Assembly (NCBI GenBank): GCA_039602395.1
Contig: JBCNJP010000003.1
Span: 69,785,917 to 69,849,916, forward strand
Length of the DNA stretch: 64,000 bases
Reading direction: 5' to 3'
Origin: Deinandra increscens subsp. villosa
Taxonomy: Eukaryota; Streptophyta; Magnoliopsida; Asterales; Asteraceae
The translations under genes and the position numbers were made by a program. Shown here piece by piece: positions 1 to 9,788 of the stretch (positions are counted from its first letter, which is position 1; each line of letters opens with the position of its first letter). The notes beneath the pieces were generated by a model. It saw nothing but the letters and a program-made list of their open reading frames with translations, made no database searches and was not told the DNA's origin.

Positions 1-1024
1 TTAGGATAGTCTTCATATCCGTTGAGGATACCCATTCTTCCGGATTCTCTACCAATATCCTCCAACCACTTTGACTTGACTAAGTCCTTTATATCATTGG
101 AGTAACCTGCACGACAATTATGTTAGACACATTTATCATATGCGCTAAAATATGTTAGTTCGGATCTAGAATACTTGAGGATTCCGGGTGCCAGGATGCT
201 ACAAGGTAAAATTTGACCCCTAACAAGTCTCCCCAAATTTTTGCAAGATGTATTTAACAGATCCTGACATCTGTAAAATTTTAAAAATTCAAATAGACAT
301 TTATGATAATTCTGTTAGATATGACACATGTTTAGGGGCGGGTATACACTATCGTTTTATTCTCCAAAACTTACCCTTTTTAACCCTTATTCCTCATATG
401 TCGTGGCAAATCTTCTTGAAAAACCCTAAATTTCTCGAGGAATTCCCCATTTTACTCAGGTAACTCCTGCTCTCTTTTACTATGCTACTATGGTTAAACG
501 AAACACTCCCTCTTGTTCCTCTTTGGTCAGGAGCTCTGTCGACGATTTCATCGATCAAGGGCTCCTTGATAACCCCGATAAAGAGTTATGCGATTTTTGT
601 GATCAAGACATCAACCTTCTCAGATCAAAACGATTATTTCTTAAAAACACCAATATTAGAGCCTTCAACTCCTGATTATGAGCTAACTTCTCTTCTAAAC
701 GTGGATTTGTTTTTTGGAATTTCCTTTCACCCCCGATTTGTCTTACTCCTTTCCACCATTATTCACCAAATTCTTTAGGGTCACTCGACTTACTTTTTCC
801 CAAACAATGCCAATGATCTGGAGGGTCCTGTTTACCATCAAAGGACTAAATAGGACCTAAATTAGGCTTTGGGATCCCCGAACTCGTAACTTTTTATAAC
901 CTCTGAAGCTATGGTTCCCATGAAACTCCTATTTGGTTTCCAAGGCCACACATCACGATGTCCATTGGAAGTCGAAGTTCTTCTTCGTCAAGCGATCCTC
1001 AATCCCCCATGGTGGTGACTTACA
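1..1024. other. Unassigned intergenic or degenerate repeat sequence
   Basis: I recognise nothing with confidence here. The stretch is AT-rich. The only open frame of note is 61 codons at 490-675 on the plus strand; it begins MVKRNTPSCSS and contains two closely spaced cysteines (CDFC). It could be a decayed repeat-encoded fragment. No LTR ends, primer site or pol motif were seen. Confidence 0.3.
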
Positions 1025-1762
1025 TGTCACACCCTTAAATTTTGCTTGTGAGGTTTTACCGCGAGGAGCGTGACAATCCAGGACTGAAGTTATTAGCCAT
1101 GCCAAACGAACTCTAAATAAGTTTAGAAAAACAAGTTAAGTTACTTAACCATATAAGTACATACAATTTAGTTATGCGGAATTGTAAATGTAATGTAAAA
1201 CCAAGTCATACGCGCAAAACAAGGAGCCCAAACCAAGTTAAGTAATGTAAAGCAAAGTAAATGTAAATGTTTGAAAATGTTTGATGCCATTCAAAATGTC
1301 TCAATGCATCCTATCCATGCGCGTTACGTTAGTGACCTAAGAAAAACATGCTAAAGTGTCAACACATAGGTTGGTGATTATACATGTTTTATAAGTACGT
1401 ATATGTTTGTATATTTGTAAGATAGTGTAAACAAAATCATATCAATAGTTAGCTAAAATAAGAACAAGATACTATGCGTTTCGTAAGCGAAACTAACATG
1501 TTTGTGTTTGTTTCCTTCCGCCATGTTTTCCAAATGATGGCTAATGTTTAGGACAATGTTAATTACACCCATTGGACCTCCAGTTGAGTTAGCACGACTA
1601 ACGTGGGTGGGGTTTGTTAGACCCAATAGTACTACTCAATATTCCCTTGCTATTAATCATATACTAACACTATGATGTGTAAGGACTTTCCATGGTATGT
1701 TTGTGCAATAGAAATCAAGTGATATGAAAGTGTTTACAAAAACTCAAAATAGAAGTGTTTGG
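1025..1762. mobile_element. Partial gypsy-type LTR, interrupted by element A
   Basis: The sequence starts TGTCACACCC, like the LTR of element G at 61139. It shares short blocks in the same order with that LTR: a 'GTGTCAAC..AGGTTGGTGA' block at about 1356, a 'GTGGGGTTTGT' block at about 1608 and a 'GGACTT..CCATGGT' block at about 1681. The rest is strongly diverged, so it is a related subfamily and not a copy of G. It stops where the LTR of copia element A begins, so A probably inserted into this LTR. The other half of this LTR was not identified. Confidence 0.45.
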
Positions 1763-2194
1763 TGTTGGGATTTTCGTGTACGGACTTTAAAATTTTATTT
1801 CATGACTTGACAAACAAGTAACGTGCGAAAGTGTGTACACGAGGATGGTTCTCAACCAATCCCACCAGAAATCCAGATAACCCATATGAACAGATTTACT
1901 AGTCGTGACAAAACCAATCGTGGCACGATGGTTCAACAAACGGTTCCACTAGAAAACCAATTGATCACAATTAGGGTTTCGGTATGTAACTCATACAATC
2001 GAAACATAGATATAAACTGAAAAATAATAACTCTTGTACCTTTCATGGAGAAAAAGGAAACCAAGACCAAGCTCGTAGATCCAATCAACGATAGCGATGA
2101 TGGTGGCGACAACGGTGGCAGCTCCTAGGGCTGCTTCCTCTCCTTTGTGTGTTCTCCAAGATTCATTAATCAATTAGGGTTTAGGTTATATTTG

Positions 2195-2202
2195 TATTTA
2201 TA
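2195..2202 (-). promoter_or_regulatory. Element A TATA box
   Basis: TATAAATA on the minus strand, about 350 bases into the LTR. It is followed by a region that would be the transcribed leader. The placement fits a U3/R boundary, but this is a motif call only. Confidence 0.5.
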
Positions 2203-2301
2203 GATATAAACCAACTTGAAGAATAAGTTGTCTATAATTACACTAACCACCCTCCAAATTCGTAATTATCACATAATTATAAGCGGAGATCGAATTGAGC
2301 C

Positions 2302-2405
2302 GTAACGAGCCGTTACAAGATAACGACCCGTTATCTAATAGTTGCATAATGGCCTATTACTGACTAACGGATCATTTGTCCACAACTCGCATAACGACTC
2401 GTTAT
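2302..2405. repeat. Three TAACG-N3-CGTTA palindromes in the U3 of A
   Basis: GTAACGAGCCGTTAC (2302-2316), ATAACGACCCGTTAT (2320-2334) and ATAACGACTCGTTAT (2391-2405) are palindromes with six-base arms and a three-base centre. Two further AACGG cores lie at about 2366 and 2410. They fall 100-200 bases upstream of the TATA box of this LTR. Confidence 0.75.
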
Positions 2406-2552
2406 GGCCTAACGGGCCTTTACGCCATCCGAATGCAAGATAATTAATAACTTAATTAATCATTTCTTGTTTGTTGCTCAAAGCGTAACTCTTGGATTGT
2501 ACCTCGACAACAACGTTGATGTTATCCGACAATCGGACACCTAAAACCAACA

Positions 2553-2568
2553 AACTCCCACTTAGACG
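2553..2568 (-). other. Element A polypurine tract
   Basis: Read on the minus strand this is GTCTAAGTGGGAGTTT, directly before the 3' LTR. It is the purine-rich plus-strand primer typical of many plant copia elements. Confidence 0.8.
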
Positions 2569-3612
2569 ATTTGTCGATATGGTAGATCATCATAGACAGT
2601 GGTGGATGCCTAGCTGCATCTCACTGCCCCTATCAAGGTATGCCGGATTTCTTCCGTCAACTAGTTCTTTACGTTACTCTACTCTTTGATTCAACCAAAT
2701 ACTGTAGCCTTTGCTGACATCATCAATTATCCCTCTGTTACGGACACTCAATGAACATGAGACATGGATCATAATCATTCCCATTTGTGTTCAACAATTT
2801 CTAGACTCGTTCCTAATTTGAAATGGTCAAATGAACTACTACTAGTTCGAGCACGGCCATGCATTTTCTACAAGTTCAAATCTAACGACGGCGCCATAAT
2901 GTTCCCAATTTGAAATGCTCCTCATGTCTAACTTGAGGCATAGGCTTAGACAACCGGTTCACTAGATTTGATTTGTTTTAATTTTATTTATATTGATGTC
3001 ACTATGTTCCAAAAACTCTCGTGTATAATGGAACTTCCAAAGAATGTGTTTCATACTGTGATGTAATCATTGCTCCCTTGCTTAAGCAATGGTACAAGTT
3101 TTGTCGCAACATATCTCGATTTGCCTCTTATATCCTAGGCACAACTTCAAGATCAGCAATGAACTTCTTCATTGCAGCATCACCCTTTCCAACATCTCAC
3201 GCTCCTATATATTCCGATTCTGCAGTGGGTTTCACCACTACCCCTTAATTGGCACTTCTCCAAGTCATGGATTTTCCAATTCATGACTTCTCCATTTAAG
3301 GTAAACCATATTCTGTCTGTGATCGAGAATCATCTCGGTCTATTTGGAAGCTTGCATCCGTGTAACACCTTACATGGAAATCTTCCTTTTAGTCCTCCAT
3401 ATATCAAAGACATATCCTTAGTTCCTCTCAGGTACTTCAGGATATTCTTCACATCAATCTAGTGACTCTCACCCAGATTCTGTTGATATTTTCTTATCAT
3501 ACTTAAGAAGTACGACACACTCAGTTTAGTACATAGCCTGGCATACATTATGGAACTGTTGGCAAATGCATATGAAACTCTTTTCATATCTTCTATCTAC
3601 ACGTATGACCTG
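2569..3612 (-). pseudogene. Element A RNase H and 3' end of pol (copia)
   Basis: This is the C-terminal part of a Ty1/copia polyprotein, read on the minus strand in several frames. Recognisable blocks, in order from 3612 down, are a 'YLRGTKDM'-like region (about 3420), a tag matching the copia RNase H 'AESEYIGA' block (about 3215-3240) and a degenerate 'KH' and 'RHHxIR'-like end. RNase H would degrade the RNA strand during reverse transcription. Frameshifts and stops are frequent, so it cannot be functional. At 3613 it is cut by gypsy element C, and the same polyprotein resumes at 27581. Confidence 0.75.
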
Positions 3613-3694
3613 GGACATGTAACACCTATGGTAAAACCCTCGAGCTCGGAATATAAAATCTCAAGAAAAATAAAGAATTTTTTTTTTTGGAAGG

Positions 3695-3742
3695 CATGAG
3701 GACCGCATGCCCTCTCTGGTTCAATCTCTCGCGGTCCTCATG
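3695..3742. repeat. Inverted motif pair 1 of element C LTR
   Basis: CATGAGGACCGCATG (3695-3709) and GCGGTCCTCATG (3731-3742) are complementary over about 9-12 bases and could form a hairpin. The homologous pair in the 3' LTR is at 25626-25672. Confidence 0.8.
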
Positions 3743-3783
3743 ACGCGTCGGGTCGCTGGGTCAGGATCCCCATGTTTTTACCC

Positions 3784-3840
3784 CATGAGGACCGCATGGG
3801 GGGGGGGGGGTATGTTTGTGCACCTCTCGCAGTCCTCATC
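3784..3840. repeat. Inverted motif pair 2, just upstream of the TATA box
   Basis: CATGAGGACCGCATG (3784-3798) is followed by GCAGTCCTCATC (3829-3840). The pair ends 12 bases before the TATA box. The 3' LTR counterpart is at 25715-25762. The G-run at 3798-3809 directly follows the first arm and has lengthened relative to the 3' LTR. Confidence 0.8.
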
Positions 3841-3852
3841 GACGCCCAACAC

Positions 3853-3860
3853 TATAAAAA
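3853..3860 (+). promoter_or_regulatory. Element C TATA box
   Basis: TATAAAAA in the 5' LTR. The matching position in the 3' LTR (about 25778) reads AATAAAAA, so the 3' copy has lost the consensus T. Confidence 0.55.
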
Positions 3861-4795
3861 CGAGTTTTGCTCATTTTCTGCTCATTTTTTACTTCAAGAA
3901 CTCGAGTTTTCTCTGCCATTTCACTCCTAAGAAACCCTAATCCGGCTGTGGGGAGCTTGAATCATCAAGGTTAAGGCATTTTCAAGATACACGAAGCTCG
4001 GGTAGTCTCATACTCTTCTTGTTTCTTCATTTCAAGCTAAGTTTTGTTGTGGATCCTCACTGATCCGTGTTGGTTCTTAGGAATTGATGCTTGCATGTGC
4101 GATCAAAGACGATTAACGGGCATGGGAGCAAGCTTGAGGTATTTTGAGGTAAGATGTGTGTTCGGTTTGCGCTAGATCATATATTATTTAGGAAGACCAC
4201 CTCTAAATCAGTGTTGAATGGTGCATGCAAGGGGGGATTCAGCTTCTGGAGTGATTAATATCATTGGGAGAGTGAAAACCCACTTGAGAAACGCTCAGTA
4301 CAAGATTTAGAGCACAAGGTACAAGTCCTTTATGCATGCATATTACGTTTTTGAGTAGATCTTTGACTCTGGAAATTTCTGCCTAGGAAACCCTACATCT
4401 CAGTGATTAAAATGTCATAAGTTAAGAGATTGGTAAATGGGTGGAGGCAACATTTGTAGTTTCGTGTTTACAAACCCGAAAACCGAGTTATTTGGACTTT
4501 TATCAAGTGATTGTTAAAACCCAGATATTCAAGTAGCTTATGGTTGTTAATATTAGTTCAGATCAGTCCTTTGTTGGTAAATAATGAGTTGGAATTGGTG
4601 GAAATGATAAAACTCGCTTGTAAAATGATTTCGGGTAACATTCGGGTCAAACCAGGACTTATATTATGAGAATGGTACGACCTCAGGATCTAAGAATTTA
4701 TATTTTGGCTACTATAACATGTTGAACAAAATCCCGTTGTCGAAACGATCAAAAATCAAATTTTAAGAAAATTGCACTAAAGGACAAAATAGTCA

Positions 4796-4922
4796 ATGAG
4801 GACCGCGTGGGTTTTGTTTACTAGTTCGCGCGCGGTCCTTATAGCCTAGAAATTCAACGTGGTCTGTTGACCACCCATGAGGACTGCATGGGATGTTGTT
4901 CTGGTTTGCTCGCGGTCCTCAT
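4796..4922. repeat. Inverted motif pairs 3 and 4 of element C LTR
   Basis: Two more pairs of the same motif lie about 1 kb into the LTR: ATGAGGACCGCGTGG (4796) with GCGCGGTCCTTAT (4830), and CATGAGGACTGCATG (4876) with CGCGGTCCTCAT (4911). The 3' LTR keeps both, at 26499-26545 and 26579-26625. Confidence 0.75.
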
Positions 4923-6126
4923 ACGTCCCAGGACAGTTTCATGATTTTGTTTTCTTTTGTGTTTGAGAAATTACCGAGCACCCGGTTTTGTTATTTTTAC
5001 GAGTAGCGTCTCGTGGAATTATAATGATGATGTTTCACCACCCGGTTGGACTCGAGGATCTCGTATGGCTATTTTGGCCTCTCGGTACATTATCGGGAAT
5101 GTTTGTAACTTCTCGTTCAATTTGTTGTTTTCACCAAACGTTGTGTAAATGTTCTTGGTTTTGGGTTAGGTTTTGATATATATATTTATGTATATATTTT
5201 TAGACTCGCATCTGTGATATAATCGTTGGACCTTGGATTTCCTCATGCTCGGTGACGTTATAGTTTTTCCTCCCGTTGCAATCTGTGAGTTGTTAGCTTT
5301 TCCCCTACTTTTATTTAACTATTTTGGGGTGTAAATGAAACATGTCTTGTTGTGTTACTTAGTACTGTGCTTAGGTACGTGTTACCGTGTTATAAATTTA
5401 CTACATGTTACGTTACGTTCATGACAGATTAGTATGGTTAATTTAGGTCCGTGTGGGGCCACAAAGACATATATTGCACCAATTTAGCTGTAGAGGTAGA
5501 TTAAGGTGTCTCATACCCGTTCTTGTTGATCCATTGGGGGTCAGGTGATGGCGTATATGTCTAGTCATGGGGAGCGGTGACAGCCACTGGTCCGTTTGCC
5601 CCTCTCGCGTGCTGATTTAACCATAGGAATTTATAGCAGGCATAGTGTTTTTGAAAACAAGATTTGGTTGTGAAAACGAGTCAAATGCGCTACGACTCAC
5701 CAACAAATTTTCATTGTTGACGTCTTTTTGGTTCATGTGCAGGTAAGTAAAGATTTGGCGGAAGTCACGTTGTGGTTTTGGGACGACATGGTGTTGTGGG
5801 TTTTGGGGATTATCTTGTTATTATGTTGTTTTTATGACTGTTATGACTATCTTGTGTTGTTTGTTTGTGCCCTCACCGTACTTGTAGCCTTAGGGTGTCC
5901 CTGGGCTTCGTTTATTTGTGAAGCTTGTATGTAAGACTTAACATGATCTTTGTTATAGCCGCCATGGATCTAGTTATGTTTGTTGGACGGGTCGTACGTT
6001 TTTGTAAGCCTTTATCTACGCGTGTATCTATTTGTTTGCTTCCGCAAGTTCTGATACGAGTGGCCGGTCCCACGTCCCCCCCCCCCCCGCGCCTAGAAGG
6101 GCGCGGCGGGGCGGGATGTTACAGGT

Positions 6127-6138
6127 TGGTATCAGAGC
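6127..6138 (+). other. Element C primer binding site (tRNA-iMet)
   Basis: TGGTATCAGAGC lies three bases after the 5' LTR and is complementary to the 3' end of plant initiator tRNA-Met. It would prime minus-strand DNA synthesis. Confidence 0.9.
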
Positions 6139-6262
6139 CCAAGGTTCCAACATATTAGATTACTCTTAGAGCCACTAAGCTTGAACATGTAAGAACTCTT
6201 TGGCTAAGCATGGTGTTATGTTTAGGACTTAGGTGGACGTCTATGTGCTACGGAGTAGTTGA

Positions 6263-6538
6263 GGTTTAGTGTAAGGTCGGTGGTAGTTTCATCTTTGCAA
6301 CCTGACATTCCTACCCAAAGGTGCACTAAGACTCAGTGAACCCTAGCAGACATACAAAAGCTGATAGTCTTCTCTTATTTGTACCTAGGTGAAGGTTGGT
6401 GTGTTAAGAGGATCGCAAGGTTTAGTGTAAGGTCAGTAGTAGTTACAGATTTGCAAACTGCCATTCCTACCCACAGGTACACTAAGACTTGCCAAATTCT
6501 AGCAGACCAACTTAAGCCGAAAGTCCATTCTTATGTGT
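6263..6538 (+). repeat. Direct repeat in element C leader
   Basis: Two imperfect copies of a unit of about 118 bases lie in the untranslated leader, at about 6263-6382 and 6419-6538 (156-base offset). Both begin GGTTTAGTGTAAGGTC and share 'GCCATTCCTACCCA'-like and 'CTAGCAGAC' blocks. Nothing coding was seen. The rest of the leader up to 6666 holds no recognised feature. Confidence 0.75.
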
Positions 6539-6666
6539 TTTTGCATTAGGTAATAGTACACATCGTCCTTAGTGTGAGTTAGGGTAACGGTATCCTAGGC
6601 ATGCATGAGATTATTTTGATTAAAAATGCCGTACTGACTTTTTAATTGGACAGATAATCTGAAGTC

Positions 6667-7737
6667 ATGGTGTTCGGACGAAGCAAATCATCATCCTCAC
6701 GATCTAGTGGAAAAGGAAAGAAGAAGGTGGAAACAGGTCCTAGCCGACCAGTTCTTCCATTGAGCCCCGGTTCTTTGGGCTATGTTGTGTTACTTCAGTG
6801 TTCATTCGGAACCTGCCGCATCGGGAGGAGCAGCCACAGGAACTTCCGCGACCGCCGCGGAAGCCATTGGAGCTCGTATGTTTGTTCGCCCTCAGCCACA
6901 GATCCAACTGACTCAGGATGAGATTGATGCCGGTTTTGCCATAGCTGCTGCAACACCGCTAGTGAACTTGGATGATTATAAGGATGAGCCTAAGGAGCAA
7001 GCAGACGAGGTGGAGCCACTGCAACCAGAGCATCTAGAGCCCCAACAGTCTGATAACCATTTGGTCATTGAGCTTTCAGCGGGACACTCTGTTAGCTATC
7101 ACTCACAGCACCATGAGCACCACGTCTATGCATCCCCCTCTTACGCCCTATCGAGCTACACCACTGGAGTTGACTATGGCTTAGATGAGTCTAAGCCGAT
7201 GGTCGAGGTCCCCATCGTCACGGCAGCCGCAATTATGGCAAGACAGCCTGTTCCACCTCCACCCCCTCCGTATGCTATGGATCCTTGTGACCCCTACATT
7301 GCTGTACATATGGAGGCCCAACAGGTAGGCCTAGTTTCCGACCGCTACTCGTTTCCAGCATTGCAGTGGTCTTACAGCTCTCACACCCCTTTGTACCCAC
7401 CCCCTGTTGATCCATACTATGCTCATCCTCCGCCACCCCCACCATACATGATGCCATGCTACCCATATGCTCCGTACGCACGCTATATTGAGCCTCATCG
7501 TTCATCCTTTTCGGGCTTTGGTTATCCATTCCCTTACTCACCTTATCGTGATGTCGCTGGACCGAGTTCTCTCCTGATGTTGTTGCCCTTGTGGAGCAGA
7601 ACTGCACACTGGCAAAGGAGAACGAGGAGGTTAAGAAGAGAGAAAGGAGTATGGCGAAAATGTTATCCAAGGCGTCATCTGCTTTCGGGGAAGCGGCCAA
7701 GATCAGGTTAGGCATAGGGAAGAAGAAACACCGTTGA
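6667..7737 (+). pseudogene. Extra ORF between primer site and gag of element C (function unknown)
   Basis: I do not recognise this protein. About 350 codons are spread over three frames, showing two frameshifts (near 6780 and near 7580). The N-terminus is basic and serine-rich (MVFGRSKSSSSRSSGKGKKK), like a nuclear-localisation or nucleic-acid-binding tail. The middle, in the frame of 6782-7711, is rich in acidic residues and then in proline, tyrosine and histidine, with two PPPPPPY runs (about 7255 and 7430). The end, in a third frame, is a charged heptad-like stretch around LAKENEEVKKRERS that could form a coiled coil, finishing GKKKHR before a TGA at 7735. A start at 6667 is chosen because the frame opens there after a leader with no coding signal. 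It may be an accessory nucleic-acid-binding protein; it is not gag, which follows at 8363. Confidence 0.6.
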
Positions 7738-8362
7738 TGGATTCGGGTGCTGATGTTGTGGTCGTGTTGGTATTGTGCTAGCTGGGGTGTGATTGTGGTT
7801 CTTATCTTTTTATGGTTCTTGTTGTTATGATGTTTTCCCTTCAGTTGTATTTGTGATTTTCAGACACTGTATCGTGTGGTTGTTTAAAACTTGTAATGTT
7901 TAAGTGTTGTATTTGGATTTGGTTGCTAAATATTGCAAGACTTATGGTTATGTTGTTATGGAATCTAGTGTAATGACTTTTGTTTGTAGGTACTAGATTG
8001 TATTGTACTCAGGATATTGTAGTTTGTTGAAGCTAGAAGTTAAGTAATGCCTTGACTAGGAATTGCTTTAAACTCCCTATGTCCTCTGTTTTCCTAAACA
8101 GTCATGACGGTGCTTAGTTTCATGAGCCCCCCTATTCCGGGTTGTATCGGATGGGTGTTCCCTCCGTAGATCCCCGAGACATGGAACTGAAGTGATGCTT
8201 CACGTTGATCCATACCGTGGGGGCAAGACCGGAGCAAGCACATATACCCCGTTTGTGTGAAAACCCATATGGATATTGGTCCGTGTCACAGATGCGTTAC
8301 AGTTGAGTCGAAATGAACCTTTATGTTGATTGTAATCGGGCATCTCGCCTTATTTTTAGTCG
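7738..8362 (+). other. Non-coding spacer of element C between the extra ORF and gag
   Basis: GT-rich sequence without a sustained open frame. I see no motif beyond what would be expected for a 3' untranslated region and a second leader. Confidence 0.5.
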
Positions 8363-9480
8363 ATGACAAGGGGCAGTGTTAGCAAGACGACCAGAAAAAG
8401 GACACGTCAGAATACTAACGATCTTCAGAAAGAAGCTAATGAAGACAACCGCTCCCTACATGTTGTATATGGGAAGGATGGAAACCGTCTTACTTCAGAA
8501 CAAAAGCGTGAAAAGGAGCAAGAAGAGTGATTCCAGAAATTGATTGCTGACGGAATTGCTGCAGCGTTCCCGAATCTAGTTGCTCAAGAAAAGAGGATAG
8601 TAGTAGAGAAGGATGACAAAGAAAAGCAAGACCCCTTATATGCTGAAAGGACCGAGTCAAGTCACCATCATAGATCCAAGTCTGAAAGGCAAAAGGTTGT
8701 CAGAGTTGAGACGTCTGCTAGTTCCCGAAGCGAGCCTAAGAGGCGTCGCCATCATAGTCCTGATTCCTACAGCTCGGAGGAGCATGAGCGAAAGAAGAGT
8801 GAGAAAGAGAAGAGAATAGCTGAAGAAAGAGGTTGGAGTTACAAGACTTATATGGCTAGTAAGCCAGGCACTTTCCGAGGTGATAAGAGCGCCACTGAAG
8901 CTCTTAACTTGTTAGATGAAGTGGAAGGGGCATTGGATATTGGTGAGTGTGAGAAGGATAAAGTGAGGTTTGCTTCGCAATCGTTCAAGGGTCCAACTAC
9001 ATGACTTACATCAATCGGTTCAATAAGCTGCTAAATCTAGTTCAGCATATGGCGAAGAAATAGTCGATCAAGATTCGACGGTTTGTGTATGGTTTGAGCC
9101 CCGCTATTAGGGCTGATGTTAGAGCTTCCCGACCCCATACTCTAAAATCGGCAATGAATTTGACTGGAACTTTATGTGAAGAATGGGATCGTTAGTCTAG
9201 AAAGAAATGGGAGTCCTCAGATCAAAAGAGGAAGTTTGGTGGTAAAGGTCGTGACCGAGGAGGAAAGAAAGGGCACCGAGATAAGAGAAGGGGCAGAGAT
9301 GACTTAGGATAGAGATTACAAGAAAGAGAAGCCCACATGTTACAAATGCAACACCATCGGGCACTATGTTGATCAATGTGTGAAGCCCGCGGGGTGTTAT
9401 AACTGTGGAGACAAGGGACATCAGATCGCCGACTGCCCAAAGCCAAGGGATGACACCAGATTCAGGATCAAGGGCAGAGA
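8363..9480 (+). pseudogene. gag: Element C gag (capsid/nucleocapsid)
   Basis: Gag forms the virus-like particle and packages RNA. The frame opens with ATG at 8363 (MTRGSVSKTTRKR), meets an in-frame TGA at 8528, and continues to 9004. A frameshift at about 9000 moves the 'MTYINRFNKLL' capsid block into another frame. The 'YGLSPAIRADV' and 'EEWDR' segments typical of plant gypsy gag follow. Two CX2CX4HX4C zinc knuckles, CYKCNTIGHYVDQC (about 9337) and CYNCGDKGHQIADC (about 9394), mark the nucleocapsid. The stops make it inactive. It is followed directly by protease in the normal gypsy order. Confidence 0.85.
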
Positions 9481-9788
9481 TGGCAGAGGCCCAAAAGGTA
9501 AACCTCAAATTTTCTTGATGACTACTAAGGAGGCCCGTAAAAAGGACGATGTCGTATCTGGTATGTTTTATGTGAATGGCAATTATGTTAGTGTGTTATT
9601 TGATTCTGGTGCAAATAGGAGTTTCGTTTCCACTACTTGTATTCCCAAATTGAAATGTGTATTGCATGCTTTAGACCAGCCTTTATATTTTAGAAACTGC
9701 TAATGGGAAAGAAGTTAGTATCCCTAAAATTATTAAGAATTTCCAGTTAAGGTTAGATAATGCCCTATTTAATTTAGAACTACTTCCC
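9481..9788 (+). pseudogene. Element C aspartic protease
   Basis: The protease matures the polyprotein. VLFDSGANRSFVS at about 9592-9630 carries the retroviral-type D-S-G active-site triplet. The open frame is continuous with the zinc knuckles and ends at 9703 by a frameshift, after which the expected 'LRLDN..F..LLPM' block continues in another frame to 9788. It is a typical gypsy protease fold region of about 100 residues. Confidence 0.8.

Larger units (their letters stand above)
1763..2552 (-). repeat. Element A 3' LTR
   Basis: The LTR is bounded by the short inverted repeat TGTTGG...CCAACA and lies next to a copia polypurine tract on its right. Read on the minus strand it has a TATA-like TATAAATA at about 2202-2195, followed by a leader-like stretch. 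Upstream of the TATA are three near-perfect palindromes (2302-2316, 2320-2334, 2391-2405). A minus-strand open frame of 60 codons at 1991-2173 has no recognised product. The 5' LTR mate is not in the window. Confidence 0.8.
3618..6123 (+). repeat. Element C 5' LTR
   Basis: The LTR starts TGTAACACC and ends GATGTTACA. It is 2506 bp against 2033 bp for the 3' copy. The difference is mostly two segments absent from the 3' LTR: roughly 240 bp after about 4390 and roughly 260 bp after about 5410. It carries four inverted pairs of a GAGGACCGC motif, a TATA box at 3853, a G-run of about 12 at 3798 and a C-run at about 6077. The two LTRs differ at several percent of sites by eye. Confidence 0.92.

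Noticed and set aside
248..778. Short plus-strand frames near the left edge as genes
   Set aside because: They overlap in different frames, have no recognisable domain, and codon use looks like random AT-rich sequence.
6127..6138. Possible tRNA fragments at the several TGGTATCAGAGC sites
   Set aside because: Each lies two or three bases from an LTR end, so these are primer binding sites; no cloverleaf surrounds them.
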